Shown: positions 1 through 7,474, numbered from the stretch's first letter. The stretch: 9,564 nt of DNA from Gammaproteobacteria bacterium (GCA_013041975.1 JABDQZ010000167.1:1-9564), one strand, 5' to 3'. A program made the numbers and translations. The notes: generated by a model not told the origin, from the sequence alone.

Positions 1-24
1 AAGCAGTACCGTAATCATTTATTC

Positions 25-729
25 TTAATCTTGTTCATCATCCTGGTGGCGAATATCTTCACCGGAAACAAGAAAAACACTGTGCTCACAGATATTACAG
101 ATATGGTCACAGATACGTTTCAGTGAATTAACTTGCAAAGCCGCAGTAAAACTTTCATCAAGTGACTCATGATGTTCCTTGATGCAGCCCACCAGTTTTT
201 CAGCATCCTGGTAGTAGGTTCCCTCTTTGTGTAAATGTTTTTCCATCATATTGGCAGCCGTTTCAATATCTTCGTTATGTGCGGCCAGTAATGCACGGTC
301 GAGCAGGTTTTTTGCCGAAGACATCAACCCGGTCACACTCACTTCGATGGCATTATCAATACAGGGTGATGGTCGTGCATGTTCTTCAAATGAATGAGCA
401 ATGGTCACAACTTCATCACCAATTCTTTCCAGCTCGGAAACAATTCTTGAAACGGCGATGATAAACCTCAGGTCCTTGCCAACCGGCGCCTGTTTCGCCA
501 GCAGGCGAATCACTGTTTTACTGGCCTTGACTTCCATGCCATTAATGGAAATGTCATTCTCGAAAACTTCTTCGAAATCCATGGTTTGCGGTGAATCATC
601 AAGTTGATCAACAACCAGGTCTATCTGGGAGGAAACATGTTCACCCATTTTCTCAACCTGGTTCTTGAGCTTGATCAGTTCCTTGTCGTAGCGACGTAAA
701 GTATGCTGCTGTTCTGTGACGGTATTCAT
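25..729 (-). CDS. phoU: PhoU, phosphate signalling/transport accessory protein
   Basis: A 234-residue all-helical PhoU protein, close to the usual length of about 240. PhoU is cytoplasmic, binds metal, and couples the PstSCAB transporter to the PhoR kinase so that the Pho regulon is silenced when phosphate is plentiful. Two PhoU repeats can be seen. The first carries the canonical metal motif ERIGD at residues 101-105, and the protein ends with the family-typical FLVSGEDIRH. In the second repeat the equivalent motif reads KRICD at 204-208, with Lys replacing the usual Glu and Cys replacing Gly, within a Cys-rich stretch (C207, C211, C214). I chose the ATG at 729 because AAGGA lies about 6 bases upstream. 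The frame stays open to 834, but that would run deep into pstB. It is the last gene of the pst operon, 22 bp after pstB. The family assignment is certain; the effect of the variant motif is unknown. Confidence 0.95.
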   Translation of the reverse strand: MNTVTEQQHTLRRYDKELIKLKNQVEKMGEHVSSQIDLVVDQLDDSPQTMDFEEVFENDISINGMEVKASKTVIRLLAKQAPVGKDLRFIIAVSRIVSELERIGDEVVTIAHSFEEHARPSPCIDNAIEVSVTGLMSSAKNLLDRALLAAHNEDIETAANMMEKHLHKEGTYYQDAEKLVGCIKEHHESLDESFTAALQVNSLKRICDHICNICEHSVFLVSGEDIRHQDDEQD

Positions 730-751
730 TATTTTTCCTTGGCAATGCTGA

Positions 752-1642
752 TTAACCGAAACGGCCGGTAATATAATCTTCTGTGAGCTGATGTGACGGC
801 ATGGTGAATATCTTGTTGGTTTTACCGACTTCAATCAATTTTCCCATATGAAAATACGCCGTACGCTGTGAAACACGTGCAGCCTGCTGCATGGAATGAG
901 TGACGATGGCAATGGTAAATTCCTCACGCAATTCATCAATCAATTCTTCGATCTTGGCAGTGGCAATCGGATCAAGTGCCGAGCAGGGTTCATCCATCAG
1001 AATAACTTCAGGATTTACGGCAATGGCACGCGCAATACACAAGCGCTGCTGCTGGCCACCGGACAGGCCGGTACCCGGCGCATCCAGACGGTCTTTCACC
1101 TCTTCCCACAAACCGGCACGCTTCAATGAAGTTTCAACCACCTCGTCGGTATCCGTCTTGCTATCAACCATACCGTGTATACGCGGCCCATAGGCAATGT
1201 TGTCATAAATTGACTTTGGAAAAGGATTCGGTTTCTGGAACACCATGCCGACACGTGCCCTTAATGGCACGACATCCAGTTTCTGGTCGTAGATATCCTG
1301 ATTGTCCAGCTTGATATCACCATCCACACGACAGATATCAATCGTGTCATTCATACGGTTCAGGCAACGCAGAAATGTTGATTTGCCACAACCGGAAGGG
1401 CCAATCATCGACAGCACTTCGTTCTTGCCGATGTCCAGTGAAATATTATCGATCGCCATTTTCTCACCGTAGTAAACGAAAACATTACGGCATGTCATGC
1501 GGGACTTTTCCGCAGCAAGCAGTGGCTTGCCAACGGTCTCGGTATCTTCCGATTCTATGCCGTGCTGATCTTCACCGACAGTGGCCTTATCCTTAGTCGA
1601 CATTGCGAAAGTTCCGGTTTCAGTGATTGTTTCTGTATTCAT
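752..1642 (-). CDS. pstB: PstB, phosphate ABC transporter ATP-binding protein
   Basis: Cytoplasmic ATPase subunit of the phosphate importer; two copies drive PstC/PstA. All ABC motifs are present and intact: Walker A GPSGCGKST at 81-89, Q-loop VFQKPNPFP with Q136, signature LSGGQQQR at 193-200, Walker B VILMDEP at 213-219 with catalytic E218, D-loop SALD at 221-224 and H-loop H249. The PstB-specific phrases QKPNPFP and DEPCSALDP separate it from other ABC ATPases. At 296 residues it is about 40 longer than E. coli PstB. The excess is a low-complexity, acidic N-terminal tail (about residues 1-45) before the core starts. The ATG at 1642 lies 6 bp after the pstA stop but has only a weak ribosome site. 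An internal ATG at 1603 (283 residues) has GGAA 8 bases upstream and may be the true start. Confidence 0.96.
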   Translation of the reverse strand: MNTETITETGTFAMSTKDKATVGEDQHGIESEDTETVGKPLLAAEKSRMTCRNVFVYYGEKMAIDNISLDIGKNEVLSMIGPSGCGKSTFLRCLNRMNDTIDICRVDGDIKLDNQDIYDQKLDVVPLRARVGMVFQKPNPFPKSIYDNIAYGPRIHGMVDSKTDTDEVVETSLKRAGLWEEVKDRLDAPGTGLSGGQQQRLCIARAIAVNPEVILMDEPCSALDPIATAKIEELIDELREEFTIAIVTHSMQQAARVSQRTAYFHMGKLIEVGKTNKIFTMPSHQLTEDYITGRFG

Positions 1643-1648
1643 ATCGTT

Positions 1649-2932
1649 TTACCAACGTTTCTCAAATTTCTTTCTGAGCCAAACGGCCAGAAGATTCATT
1701 ACTACCAGGAAGGCCAGCAACACCATAATTGCCGCGGCTGTACGCTCACGGAATGCTGCTTCCGGAACATCCGCCCAAAGATATATTTGAACCGGTAATA
1801 CAGTGGCTGGATCCAGCAAGCCCTGTGGAATATCCACGATGAAGGCAATCATACCGATCATCAACAGCGGAGCTGTTTCACCCAGGGCCTGGGCCATACC
1901 GATAATCGAACCGGTCAGCATGCCTGGCATGGCCAGCGGCAACACATGATGGAAAACCATCTGCATCTTTGAAGCCCCCATACCCAGTGCCGCCTCACGA
2001 ATTGACGGTGGTACAGACTTCAGTGCCGCACGGCTGGCAATGATAATGGTAGGCAATGTCATCAGCGTTAAAACCAGGCCTGCTACCAGTGGAGCCGAAC
2101 GTGGCATCCCCATGAAGTTGATATACACAGCAAGACCTAACAAACCGAATACAATGGATGGTACCGCTGCCAGGTTGTTAATGTTGATCTCGATCAAATC
2201 ATTAAGTCTGCCTGGCCTGGCAAATTCTTCCAGGTAGATCGCTGCTGCCACACCCATCGGGAAAGATAAAGCCAATGTCACAATGATGACGAACAGCGAA
2301 CCCATTATCGCGCCACGGATACCTGATTGTTCAGGTTCACGTGAGTCCCCGTTCTGAAAAAAAGTCCAGTTAAAGCGTGTCATCACACGCTCTTCTGCGA
2401 CCAGTTGTGTTACCCAGCCATACTGCGCTTCAGTCAGTCTCGAATCTGCAATCGTTTTACTACCTTTGAAAATACTGTCGACTTCATCATCGGCCAGTAC
2501 CCATATTGATTTGATCTGCCCCAGTAATGCATGATCCTCCATCAACATATCTCGCAATATGTACGGCGTACCGTTACTGACCATTTTATAAAGCGCTTTT
2601 TTATCTTTACGCTTTTTCACCTGGGGGAACTTTTCACGCAGGGTTTTCTTTACCAGGCCGTGAAAATCCATCGCACGGATAGTTTCCTCATTCAATGTCT
2701 GTCCGGCTGGCAGTAAAGACTCATCGTAATGAAAGTCGAGCTTTAACGCCGTTTGCGTAAAGGCTGGCATTCCAGTGCTCACAATACTGATCAACAGCAC
2801 AGCCAGCATCATCAATGCCGTGATAACGGCAGCCAAACCGGCACGCTGAAAACGTTTTTCCTTTGCCTTACGCCTGGCCAGGCCTTTCTCAACAGCAGCC
2901 GCAACTGATTTTCTATCCTGCTTATTACTCAT
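1649..2932 (-). CDS. pstA: PstA, phosphate ABC transporter permease (long form)
   Basis: Inner-membrane permease subunit that pairs with PstC to form the phosphate channel. The permease core fills about residues 205-420, with several hydrophobic helices and the cytoplasmic coupling loop (REAALGMGASKMQMVFHHVLP, about 312-332) that docks on PstB. The typical GETAPLL segment follows at about 351-357. At 427 residues it is much longer than E. coli PstA (296). The extra part is a basic N-terminus, one membrane helix at about 31-53, and a hydrophilic, presumably periplasmic region at about 60-200. This matches the long PstA forms that carry the DUF3333-type N-terminal domain. It starts with ATG inside the end of pstC (8 bp overlap, ATGAGTAA), so translation is probably coupled. 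The ribosome site is a modest AGAG about 6 bases upstream. Confidence 0.95.
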   Translation of the reverse strand: MSNKQDRKSVAAAVEKGLARRKAKEKRFQRAGLAAVITALMMLAVLLISIVSTGMPAFTQTALKLDFHYDESLLPAGQTLNEETIRAMDFHGLVKKTLREKFPQVKKRKDKKALYKMVSNGTPYILRDMLMEDHALLGQIKSIWVLADDEVDSIFKGSKTIADSRLTEAQYGWVTQLVAEERVMTRFNWTFFQNGDSREPEQSGIRGAIMGSLFVIIVTLALSFPMGVAAAIYLEEFARPGRLNDLIEININNLAAVPSIVFGLLGLAVYINFMGMPRSAPLVAGLVLTLMTLPTIIIASRAALKSVPPSIREAALGMGASKMQMVFHHVLPLAMPGMLTGSIIGMAQALGETAPLLMIGMIAFIVDIPQGLLDPATVLPVQIYLWADVPEAAFRERTAAAIMVLLAFLVVMNLLAVWLRKKFEKRW

Positions 2933-4304
2933 ATTGTTCTCTGTATTTTCGAACGATGTAAAGTGCCAACACGTTCAGTGCCAGCGTCACTACAAACAGG
3001 GTCAGCCCCAACGCAAAAGCTGCCAGTGTTTTGGCACTGTCGAATTCCTGGTCACCCACCAGTAACGTCACAATTTGTACCGTCACAGTAGTCACCGCTT
3101 CCAAGGGGTTAGCGGTGAGGTTGGCGGATAAACCTGCCGCCATCACCACGATCATGGTTTCTCCAATCGCTCTTGAAACTGCGAGAAGCACACCACCTAC
3201 AATACCGGGTAATGCTGCTGGTAAAATCACCTGGCGTACCGTTTCAGAGCGGGTGGCCCCGAGGGCGTAAGCGCCATCTCTCATCGCCTGGGGTACAGCA
3301 TTAATAACATCATCAGACAGGGAAGAAACAAATGGAATTATCATGATACCCATGACCAGGCCAGCAGCCAGGGCACTTTCTGCCGAAACATCCAGACCCA
3401 GGGTTACACCTGCATCACGAATCATTGGCGCCACAACCAGCGCTGCAAAGAAGCCGTACACTACGGTTGGAACACCGGCAAGGACTTCCAGCAACGGCTT
3501 GGCAATACTGCGAAAAGTTTTCGGCGCGTATTCAGAAAGATAAATGGCTGACATCAGACCTATCGGTACAGCCACCATCATGGCAATAAAAGAAATCAAC
3601 AGCGTACCGGTTAATACCGGCACTATTCCAAAAGCACCACTGGATCCTACCTGGTCTTCACGAATCGCGGTCTGGGGACTCCATTCCAGGCCGAAAAGAA
3701 AGTCTACCACCGGGATCTTTTCGAAGAAGCGTACTGCTTCAAACAAAACCGACAAAACAATACCGATCGTTGTGAAAATAGCGATGGTTGAGCTGGCAAT
3801 CAGCAAACCTTTTACTATTTTTTCTACATTGTTTCTGGCCCGGGTCTCAACTTTGATCTTTTGCGAGGCGAACACGCCTCCGATGATAGCGATCGCCAGA
3901 ACCACTGCAATATTTGCCATATTAGCTATTGCTTTCAGCTGTGTATAACGATCTGATAAAATTTTCAGTTCAGGTTTTTTACCTGAGGTCTGCCTGCCTT
4001 CTGAAAGATTTTTTATATCATTCAATAACAGGCCTTTTTGCTGTTCGGAATAACCCTCATAAGCTGGTGGTAAATCTGACATGACCAGCGAAGAAACGAT
4101 GGTTGTTTCAAACGAGAGCCAGAGCAGTAATATCATCAGCGCAGGCAAGCCTGACCACAATGCAGACATATAGCCATAATAGGGCAGACGCGAGTGTAAT
4201 TTCTGGAAATCACCGCCCGAAATCACTTTCGCTTTTCGCCATCCAAACCAGTAACTGCTCATGGCCAGCAGAATGACTACGATAAAGATATTCGTGTATG
4301 ACAA
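2925..4304 (-). CDS. pstC: PstC, phosphate ABC transporter permease (long form, TTG start)
   Basis: Inner-membrane permease partner of PstA. The core from about residue 225 to 455 contains the usual hydrophobic helices and the EAA-type coupling loop MRDGAYALGATRSETV (341-356), followed by the PstC-typical SRAIGETMIVVMAAG (377-391). The protein has 459 residues against about 319 for E. coli PstC. The additional N-terminal half has helices at about 4-20, 47-67, 131-146 and 165-190, with a Lys-rich hydrophilic loop at about 76-125. The only start that keeps the first helix is TTG at 4304: an in-frame stop lies 24 bp upstream, and no ATG or GTG occurs between them. An internal ATG at 4262 would cut the first helix in two. 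It lies 90 bp after pstS, across a hairpin, and overlaps pstA by 8 bp. Confidence 0.94.
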   Translation of the reverse strand: MSYTNIFIVVILLAMSSYWFGWRKAKVISGGDFQKLHSRLPYYGYMSALWSGLPALMILLLWLSFETTIVSSLVMSDLPPAYEGYSEQQKGLLLNDIKNLSEGRQTSGKKPELKILSDRYTQLKAIANMANIAVVLAIAIIGGVFASQKIKVETRARNNVEKIVKGLLIASSTIAIFTTIGIVLSVLFEAVRFFEKIPVVDFLFGLEWSPQTAIREDQVGSSGAFGIVPVLTGTLLISFIAMMVAVPIGLMSAIYLSEYAPKTFRSIAKPLLEVLAGVPTVVYGFFAALVVAPMIRDAGVTLGLDVSAESALAAGLVMGIMIIPFVSSLSDDVINAVPQAMRDGAYALGATRSETVRQVILPAALPGIVGGVLLAVSRAIGETMIVVMAAGLSANLTANPLEAVTTVTVQIVTLLVGDQEFDSAKTLAAFALGLTLFVVTLALNVLALYIVRKYREQYE

Positions 4305-4343
4305 GGTACTGCCCCGTTTTGCTTTAACTGATTAAATCAATGC

Positions 4344-4379
4344 TGACAATTCAGCCCGGCATTGCCGGGCTGAGTGTCA
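4344..4379 (-). promoter_or_regulatory. Stem-loop between pstS and pstC (no T-tract)
   Basis: A perfect 10-bp GC-rich stem with a 3-base loop (tcagcccggc / att / gccgggctga, 4351-4373) is extended by five more pairs (tgaca with tgtca) after a small asymmetric bulge. In the pst transcript it falls just downstream of the pstS stop. No run of T follows on the transcribed strand, so it is not a standard intrinsic terminator. It more likely protects the pstS message from 3' degradation or causes partial termination or processing, giving more PstS than permease. That role is inferred from its position and from the known need for excess binding protein. Confidence 0.75.
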
Positions 4380-4394
4380 AAAGTAAATTAACGT

Positions 4395-5513
4395 TTACTT
4401 CAAAACACTTGCATCAAAGTTTTTCAGGCTTTTTGCATCGGCCTGATATGCAGCACGTTCAGCATCCTGCATAGGAATCAGGCCTTTGTCAGCCAGGTAA
4501 CCTTCAGTGCCAATCGCTTTTTCACTGGTGAATTCAACCAGGTACTCTTTAACACCTGGAACAGTACCGATGTGAGCTTTCTTCACGTAGAAGTAGAGGG
4601 AACGGGATACTGGGTATTTACCTTCAGCAATAAGTTCAAACTCTGGAGCAACGCCATCAATGGTGTTACCACGAACCTTGTCAGAATTTTCTTCCAGGAA
4701 AGAGTAACCAAAGATACCCACGCTATCTTTGTTGGCAACCAGCTTCTGAACAATCAGGTTATCGTTCTCACCCGCTTCAACATATGCACCGTCTTCACGA
4801 ATAGCATGAGCAACCGCTTTGAAAACTTTTTTACCTTTCTTGTTGAAAGCAGATTCAGGAATATCCATTTTAGCCATCAGGGCTTTGATCTCTGCTGCAT
4901 CTTTCGATTTACGTAATTTTTTCAGATCCGTAAATTTCTTTGCACCACCTTCCATTGCCAGCTCTGCAAAAGCATCACGGGTACCAGAAGTTGGAGGAGG
5001 ACCTAAAACACGGATTTTAACCGCAGGCAGGCTGCTGTTAACATCTTTCCAGGTGTTGTGTGGGTTATCAATGAGCTTGCCATCAGGGCCTGGAACTTTC
5101 TTGGCCAGGGCCAGGAAGATGTCTTTTCGAGTCAGGGCCATAGGCACTGCTTCTTTAGACGAGGCCATTACAATACCGTCGTAACCAACTTTAACTTCAA
5201 CAATATCATTTACACCGTTACTGGCGCATTTCTTGACTTCTGAAGACTTGATGCGACGAGAAGCATTGGTGATATCCGGATGCTCTACGCCAACACCGGT
5301 ACAGAACAGTTTCAAACCACCGCCAGAGCCGGTTGATTCAATTTTTGGCGTTTTGAAGCTGGTAGATTTACCGAAAGTTTCAGCAACGACAGTCGCGAAA
5401 GGATAAACAGTAGATGAACCAACAATGGAAATGTAGTCACGAGCTGCGGCCAGAGATGAGGTCGCCCAGGTGGATGCCAGTACTGCAGAAAGCAGTGCAA
5501 TTTTGAGTTTCAT
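4395..5513 (-). CDS. pstS: PstS, periplasmic phosphate-binding protein
   Basis: Soluble periplasmic receptor that captures phosphate and delivers it to PstC/PstA. It has 372 residues. The first 22-24 form a clear Sec signal peptide: KLK at the start, a hydrophobic core, then an SLAA cleavage region with a break near residues 22-24. There is no lipobox cysteine, so it should be free in the periplasm. The family's phosphate-contacting loops are visible: VGSSTVYPFA (31-40), ESTGSGGGLKLFC (59-71), and TSGTRDAF (175-182). The ATG at 5513 is preceded by GGAG about 9 bases upstream. It is the first gene of the operon, with a Pho box promoter 76-109 bp upstream. The C-terminal half is Lys-rich. The assignment is secure. 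Confidence 0.96.
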   Translation of the reverse strand: MKLKIALLSAVLASTWATSSLAAARDYISIVGSSTVYPFATVVAETFGKSTSFKTPKIESTGSGGGLKLFCTGVGVEHPDITNASRRIKSSEVKKCASNGVNDIVEVKVGYDGIVMASSKEAVPMALTRKDIFLALAKKVPGPDGKLIDNPHNTWKDVNSSLPAVKIRVLGPPPTSGTRDAFAELAMEGGAKKFTDLKKLRKSKDAAEIKALMAKMDIPESAFNKKGKKVFKAVAHAIREDGAYVEAGENDNLIVQKLVANKDSVGIFGYSFLEENSDKVRGNTIDGVAPEFELIAEGKYPVSRSLYFYVKKAHIGTVPGVKEYLVEFTSEKAIGTEGYLADKGLIPMQDAERAAYQADAKSLKNFDASVLK

Positions 5514-5588
5514 GGATTAAGTCTCCGCTAGTTATTAACCGCCACGCATGTTACTTCTGCTTTGTGACTGAATGATTACTTGGGAGGA

Positions 5589-5622
5589 ATCCTAGCGATT
5601 CTTTATGACACTATTGTTACAT
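5589..5622 (-). promoter_or_regulatory. PhoB-dependent promoter of the pst operon (Pho box and -10)
   Basis: Reading the minus strand, two 7-bp half-sites ATGTAAC and GTGTCAT are separated by AATA (5622 down to 5605). This matches the Pho box layout of two CTGTCAT-like repeats at an 11-bp period: the second half-site matches 6 of 7 bases and the first 4 of 7. Exactly 10 bp downstream is TAGGAT (5594-5589), a 4-of-6 match to the sigma70 -10 element. This is the known PhoB spacing, in which the box replaces the -35. Transcription would start near 5580, leaving a leader of about 65 bases. Activation by phosphorylated PhoB under phosphate limitation is inferred. Confidence 0.8.
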
Positions 5623-5627
5623 TTCTG

Positions 5628-6377
5628 TTAGCCATTGATTAAACGCTTGATTTCGGCGAGATGCCTGCGACTGATTTCCAGTTGCTCATCAATATCCTGC
5701 AATAGCAGATAAGACTTTCCCGCTTTTCGGCTTATGCCTAGAATCCTGTCTTTGGCCACCAGTGCGTTTCGGTGAATTCTCGTAAACAGGTCGCCATAAC
5801 GCTCTTCGAGTGACTTGAGCGTATCATCCATGAGAACCTGTTTATCTTCGCCATTGGCTATGACATATTTTTGTTCCGCCTGAAAATAGAGAATGTTTTC
5901 CACTGGCTCACGAATTTTCGCACCACGATAACTACCGGAAATATAGCGCTTTTCCTCTGCCATTCCACTCTGGCCTGAGACGGCCTGAACCTGGGCACGA
6001 TTCACCTGCTGAGCCTTTTGCAGGCTTTCAAGCAAATCCTGTTTACGAACCGGCTTGAGTAAATAACCCGTGCCTTGTGCATCAAAGGCATCCAGCGCGT
6101 ATTCGCCGTAGGCTGTGGTAAAAATCACCGCAGGCGCCGGTTTTTCCGGGCTGGCTTGCTCGGCAATGGTTTTTGCTGCCTGCAGGCCGTCCATTTCAGG
6201 CATACGAATATCCATTAGCACAATATCCACGCCTTGCTGTTGACAGAAATCCACTGCCTGCTGTCCATTTTCTGCTGCTCCGATAGCCTTGAAATTCTCG
6301 CTGTCGAGTTCATCGAGCAGACGTACCAGCCTTTCGCGGGCTGGCATTTCATCATCGACTACCAGTACCCTGATCAT
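5628..6377 (-). CDS. algR: AlgR-type LytTR response regulator
   Basis: A 249-residue response regulator with an N-terminal CheY-like receiver and a C-terminal LytTR DNA-binding domain, the architecture and length of AlgR (248 in P. aeruginosa). The receiver has the acidic pair D8/D9, the phospho-acceptor D56 in DIVLMDIRMP, T87/T88, and K108 in the LLKPV motif. The LytTR domain spans about 145-247, with the typical ILYFQAEQKYV and FTRIHRNALVA segments. In Pseudomonas AlgR controls alginate, type IV pili and virulence genes; its targets here are unknown. The start ATG overlaps the algZ stop by 4 bp (ATGA) and AGGA lies 8 bases upstream, so the pair is co-translated. Its stop is only 5 bp from the pst Pho box. 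It could be called a generic LytTR regulator, but sequence and context favour AlgR. Confidence 0.92.
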   Translation of the reverse strand: MIRVLVVDDEMPARERLVRLLDELDSENFKAIGAAENGQQAVDFCQQQGVDIVLMDIRMPEMDGLQAAKTIAEQASPEKPAPAVIFTTAYGEYALDAFDAQGTGYLLKPVRKQDLLESLQKAQQVNRAQVQAVSGQSGMAEEKRYISGSYRGAKIREPVENILYFQAEQKYVIANGEDKQVLMDDTLKSLEERYGDLFTRIHRNALVAKDRILGISRKAGKSYLLLQDIDEQLEISRRHLAEIKRLING

Positions 6378-7414
6378 TGAGCGGATCCTGCTGGAAGTTC
6401 AAGAGTAACAACATAACGGCTTTGGGTTTCTTCAAAACGGATACTCGCCTCATCCTCAAACATGGCTTCAAGGCGCTGGCTGATATTTTTCTGTGCCATA
6501 TTGTTGCCTTTACGATGGCTGTCGTGACCGGCCAACGGTAACGGGTTATCAATTTCCAGTTGTACAGAATCATTACGCAATCGGCCGGTTATATTGATCT
6601 GTCCACCCTCCATGGAAGGCTCTATGCCATGATAAATAGCGTTCTCCAGCAATGGCTGTAACGTCATTCCGGGCATGGCAATACGGTTTTTTTCATGCTC
6701 AAGGCGGTTATCGATGTGCCAGTTAATCGATAATCGCTTACCCAGGCGCAATTGTTCGATATTCAGATAGCCCTGCGTCAGTTCGATTTCCTTTTCAAGC
6801 GTGGAAACCTGGGCAGACTCTGCCAGTGCTGCCCTGAATAGCTCGGCCAGGTCTTCTGTGACACGCTCGGCCATTTCTGCATCGGTGCGGGTTAAATGGG
6901 CAATGGTATTCATGCTGTTGAATAGAAAATGCGGCCTTATGCGGGCCTGTAAAGCTTCAAAACGGGCATTCGATTCTGCTCGCTGTTGCTGGGTAAGCCT
7001 GTGCTGTAAATAAAAGTAGTGCAGCGATAAAACACCAATAATGAAACTGATGGACAGACTTTGTACGAAAAAACGGCCACATGAAACTGAGTTCAACCCC
7101 TGTTGGCAAGCCAGGAATGTAACCAGGACTGTTATTAACAACACTATGGCCAGTGCAATGCTTCCTGAAAGCCCCGGCCCCATTTTTCTCAAAACGGATT
7201 TCAACAGGCAAAATGACAGGGTGCTGGAAAGCGCTATCCACTGGATAAACAATGACAGCATGCCCAACTCTGTCCAGAAATCCTGCATTGAGCTGTAAGC
7301 AGCCACGCTGAGGATAATTGCCAGTAACTGGGCTGCGATAACGACGCCAAACACAATGCGGTTGTTGCAGAAGTCGGGTAAAAAGCAGCCGGAATTGTTT
7401 TGAGGTTCCTGCAT
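6374..7414 (-). CDS. algZ: AlgZ/FimS-type membrane sensor histidine kinase
   Basis: Membrane sensor kinase of the LytS/AlgZ family and partner of the adjacent AlgR. About four hydrophobic helices occupy the first 135 residues, with short loops and no large sensor domain. A coiled linker follows (LQHRLTQQQRAESNARFEAL), then the His_kinase motif RPHFLFNSMNTIAHL with the predicted phospho-accepting His (residue 162 from this start). The ATPase domain has the N-box LLENAIYHG and a GNNMAQKNISQRL segment in place of a classical glycine-rich lid, as in other AlgZ proteins. Length is 346 residues from the ATG at 7414. The frame is also open from a GTG at 7435 (353 residues), and neither start has a convincing ribosome site. 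It overlaps algR by 4 bp and is divergent from argH. Confidence 0.9.
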   Translation of the reverse strand: MQEPQNNSGCFLPDFCNNRIVFGVVIAAQLLAIILSVAAYSSMQDFWTELGMLSLFIQWIALSSTLSFCLLKSVLRKMGPGLSGSIALAIVLLITVLVTFLACQQGLNSVSCGRFFVQSLSISFIIGVLSLHYFYLQHRLTQQQRAESNARFEALQARIRPHFLFNSMNTIAHLTRTDAEMAERVTEDLAELFRAALAESAQVSTLEKEIELTQGYLNIEQLRLGKRLSINWHIDNRLEHEKNRIAMPGMTLQPLLENAIYHGIEPSMEGGQINITGRLRNDSVQLEIDNPLPLAGHDSHRKGNNMAQKNISQRLEAMFEDEASIRFEETQSRYVVTLELPAGSAQ

Positions 7415-7446
7415 GTCAGTATTTTTGTGATACACCTTTCATCAGT

Positions 7447-7474
7447 ATGACAGAACGCTGTCCTTCTTTATAAT
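7447..7474 (+). promoter_or_regulatory. Predicted sigma70 promoter of argH
   Basis: A -35 element ATGACA (7447-7452, 5 of 6 matches to TTGACA) and a perfect -10 TATAAT (7469-7474) are separated by 16 bp. This predicts a start near 7481 and a leader of about 27 bases. The spacer holds a small inverted repeat, gacag-aacg-ctgtc (7449-7462), overlapping the -35, which could be an operator or chance. I see no match to the ArgR box consensus here. Confidence 0.7.

Noticed and set aside
730..834. Upstream extension of phoU to a start at 834 (269 residues)
   Set aside because: It overlaps the end of pstB by about 80 bp, the added residues do not look like PhoU, and the ATG at 729 has a good ribosome site.
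3544..3948. Plus-strand open frame of 134 codons opposite pstC
   Set aside because: It is antisense to an intact conserved permease gene, its composition mirrors the membrane protein, and it has no recognisable domain.
4572..5184. Two overlapping plus-strand frames opposite pstS (114 and 121 codons)
   Set aside because: Both are antisense shadows of a complete pstS with a signal peptide and binding motifs.
5536..5552. Four-codon reading frame (ATG CGT GGC GGT TAA) in the pstS leader
   Set aside because: It is very short and has no convincing ribosome site or attenuator structure; most likely chance.
7436..7460. CTGTCAT-like half-site on the minus strand before algZ, suggesting a Pho box
   Set aside because: Only one half-site is present; the position 11 bp away does not match, so it is not a Pho box.
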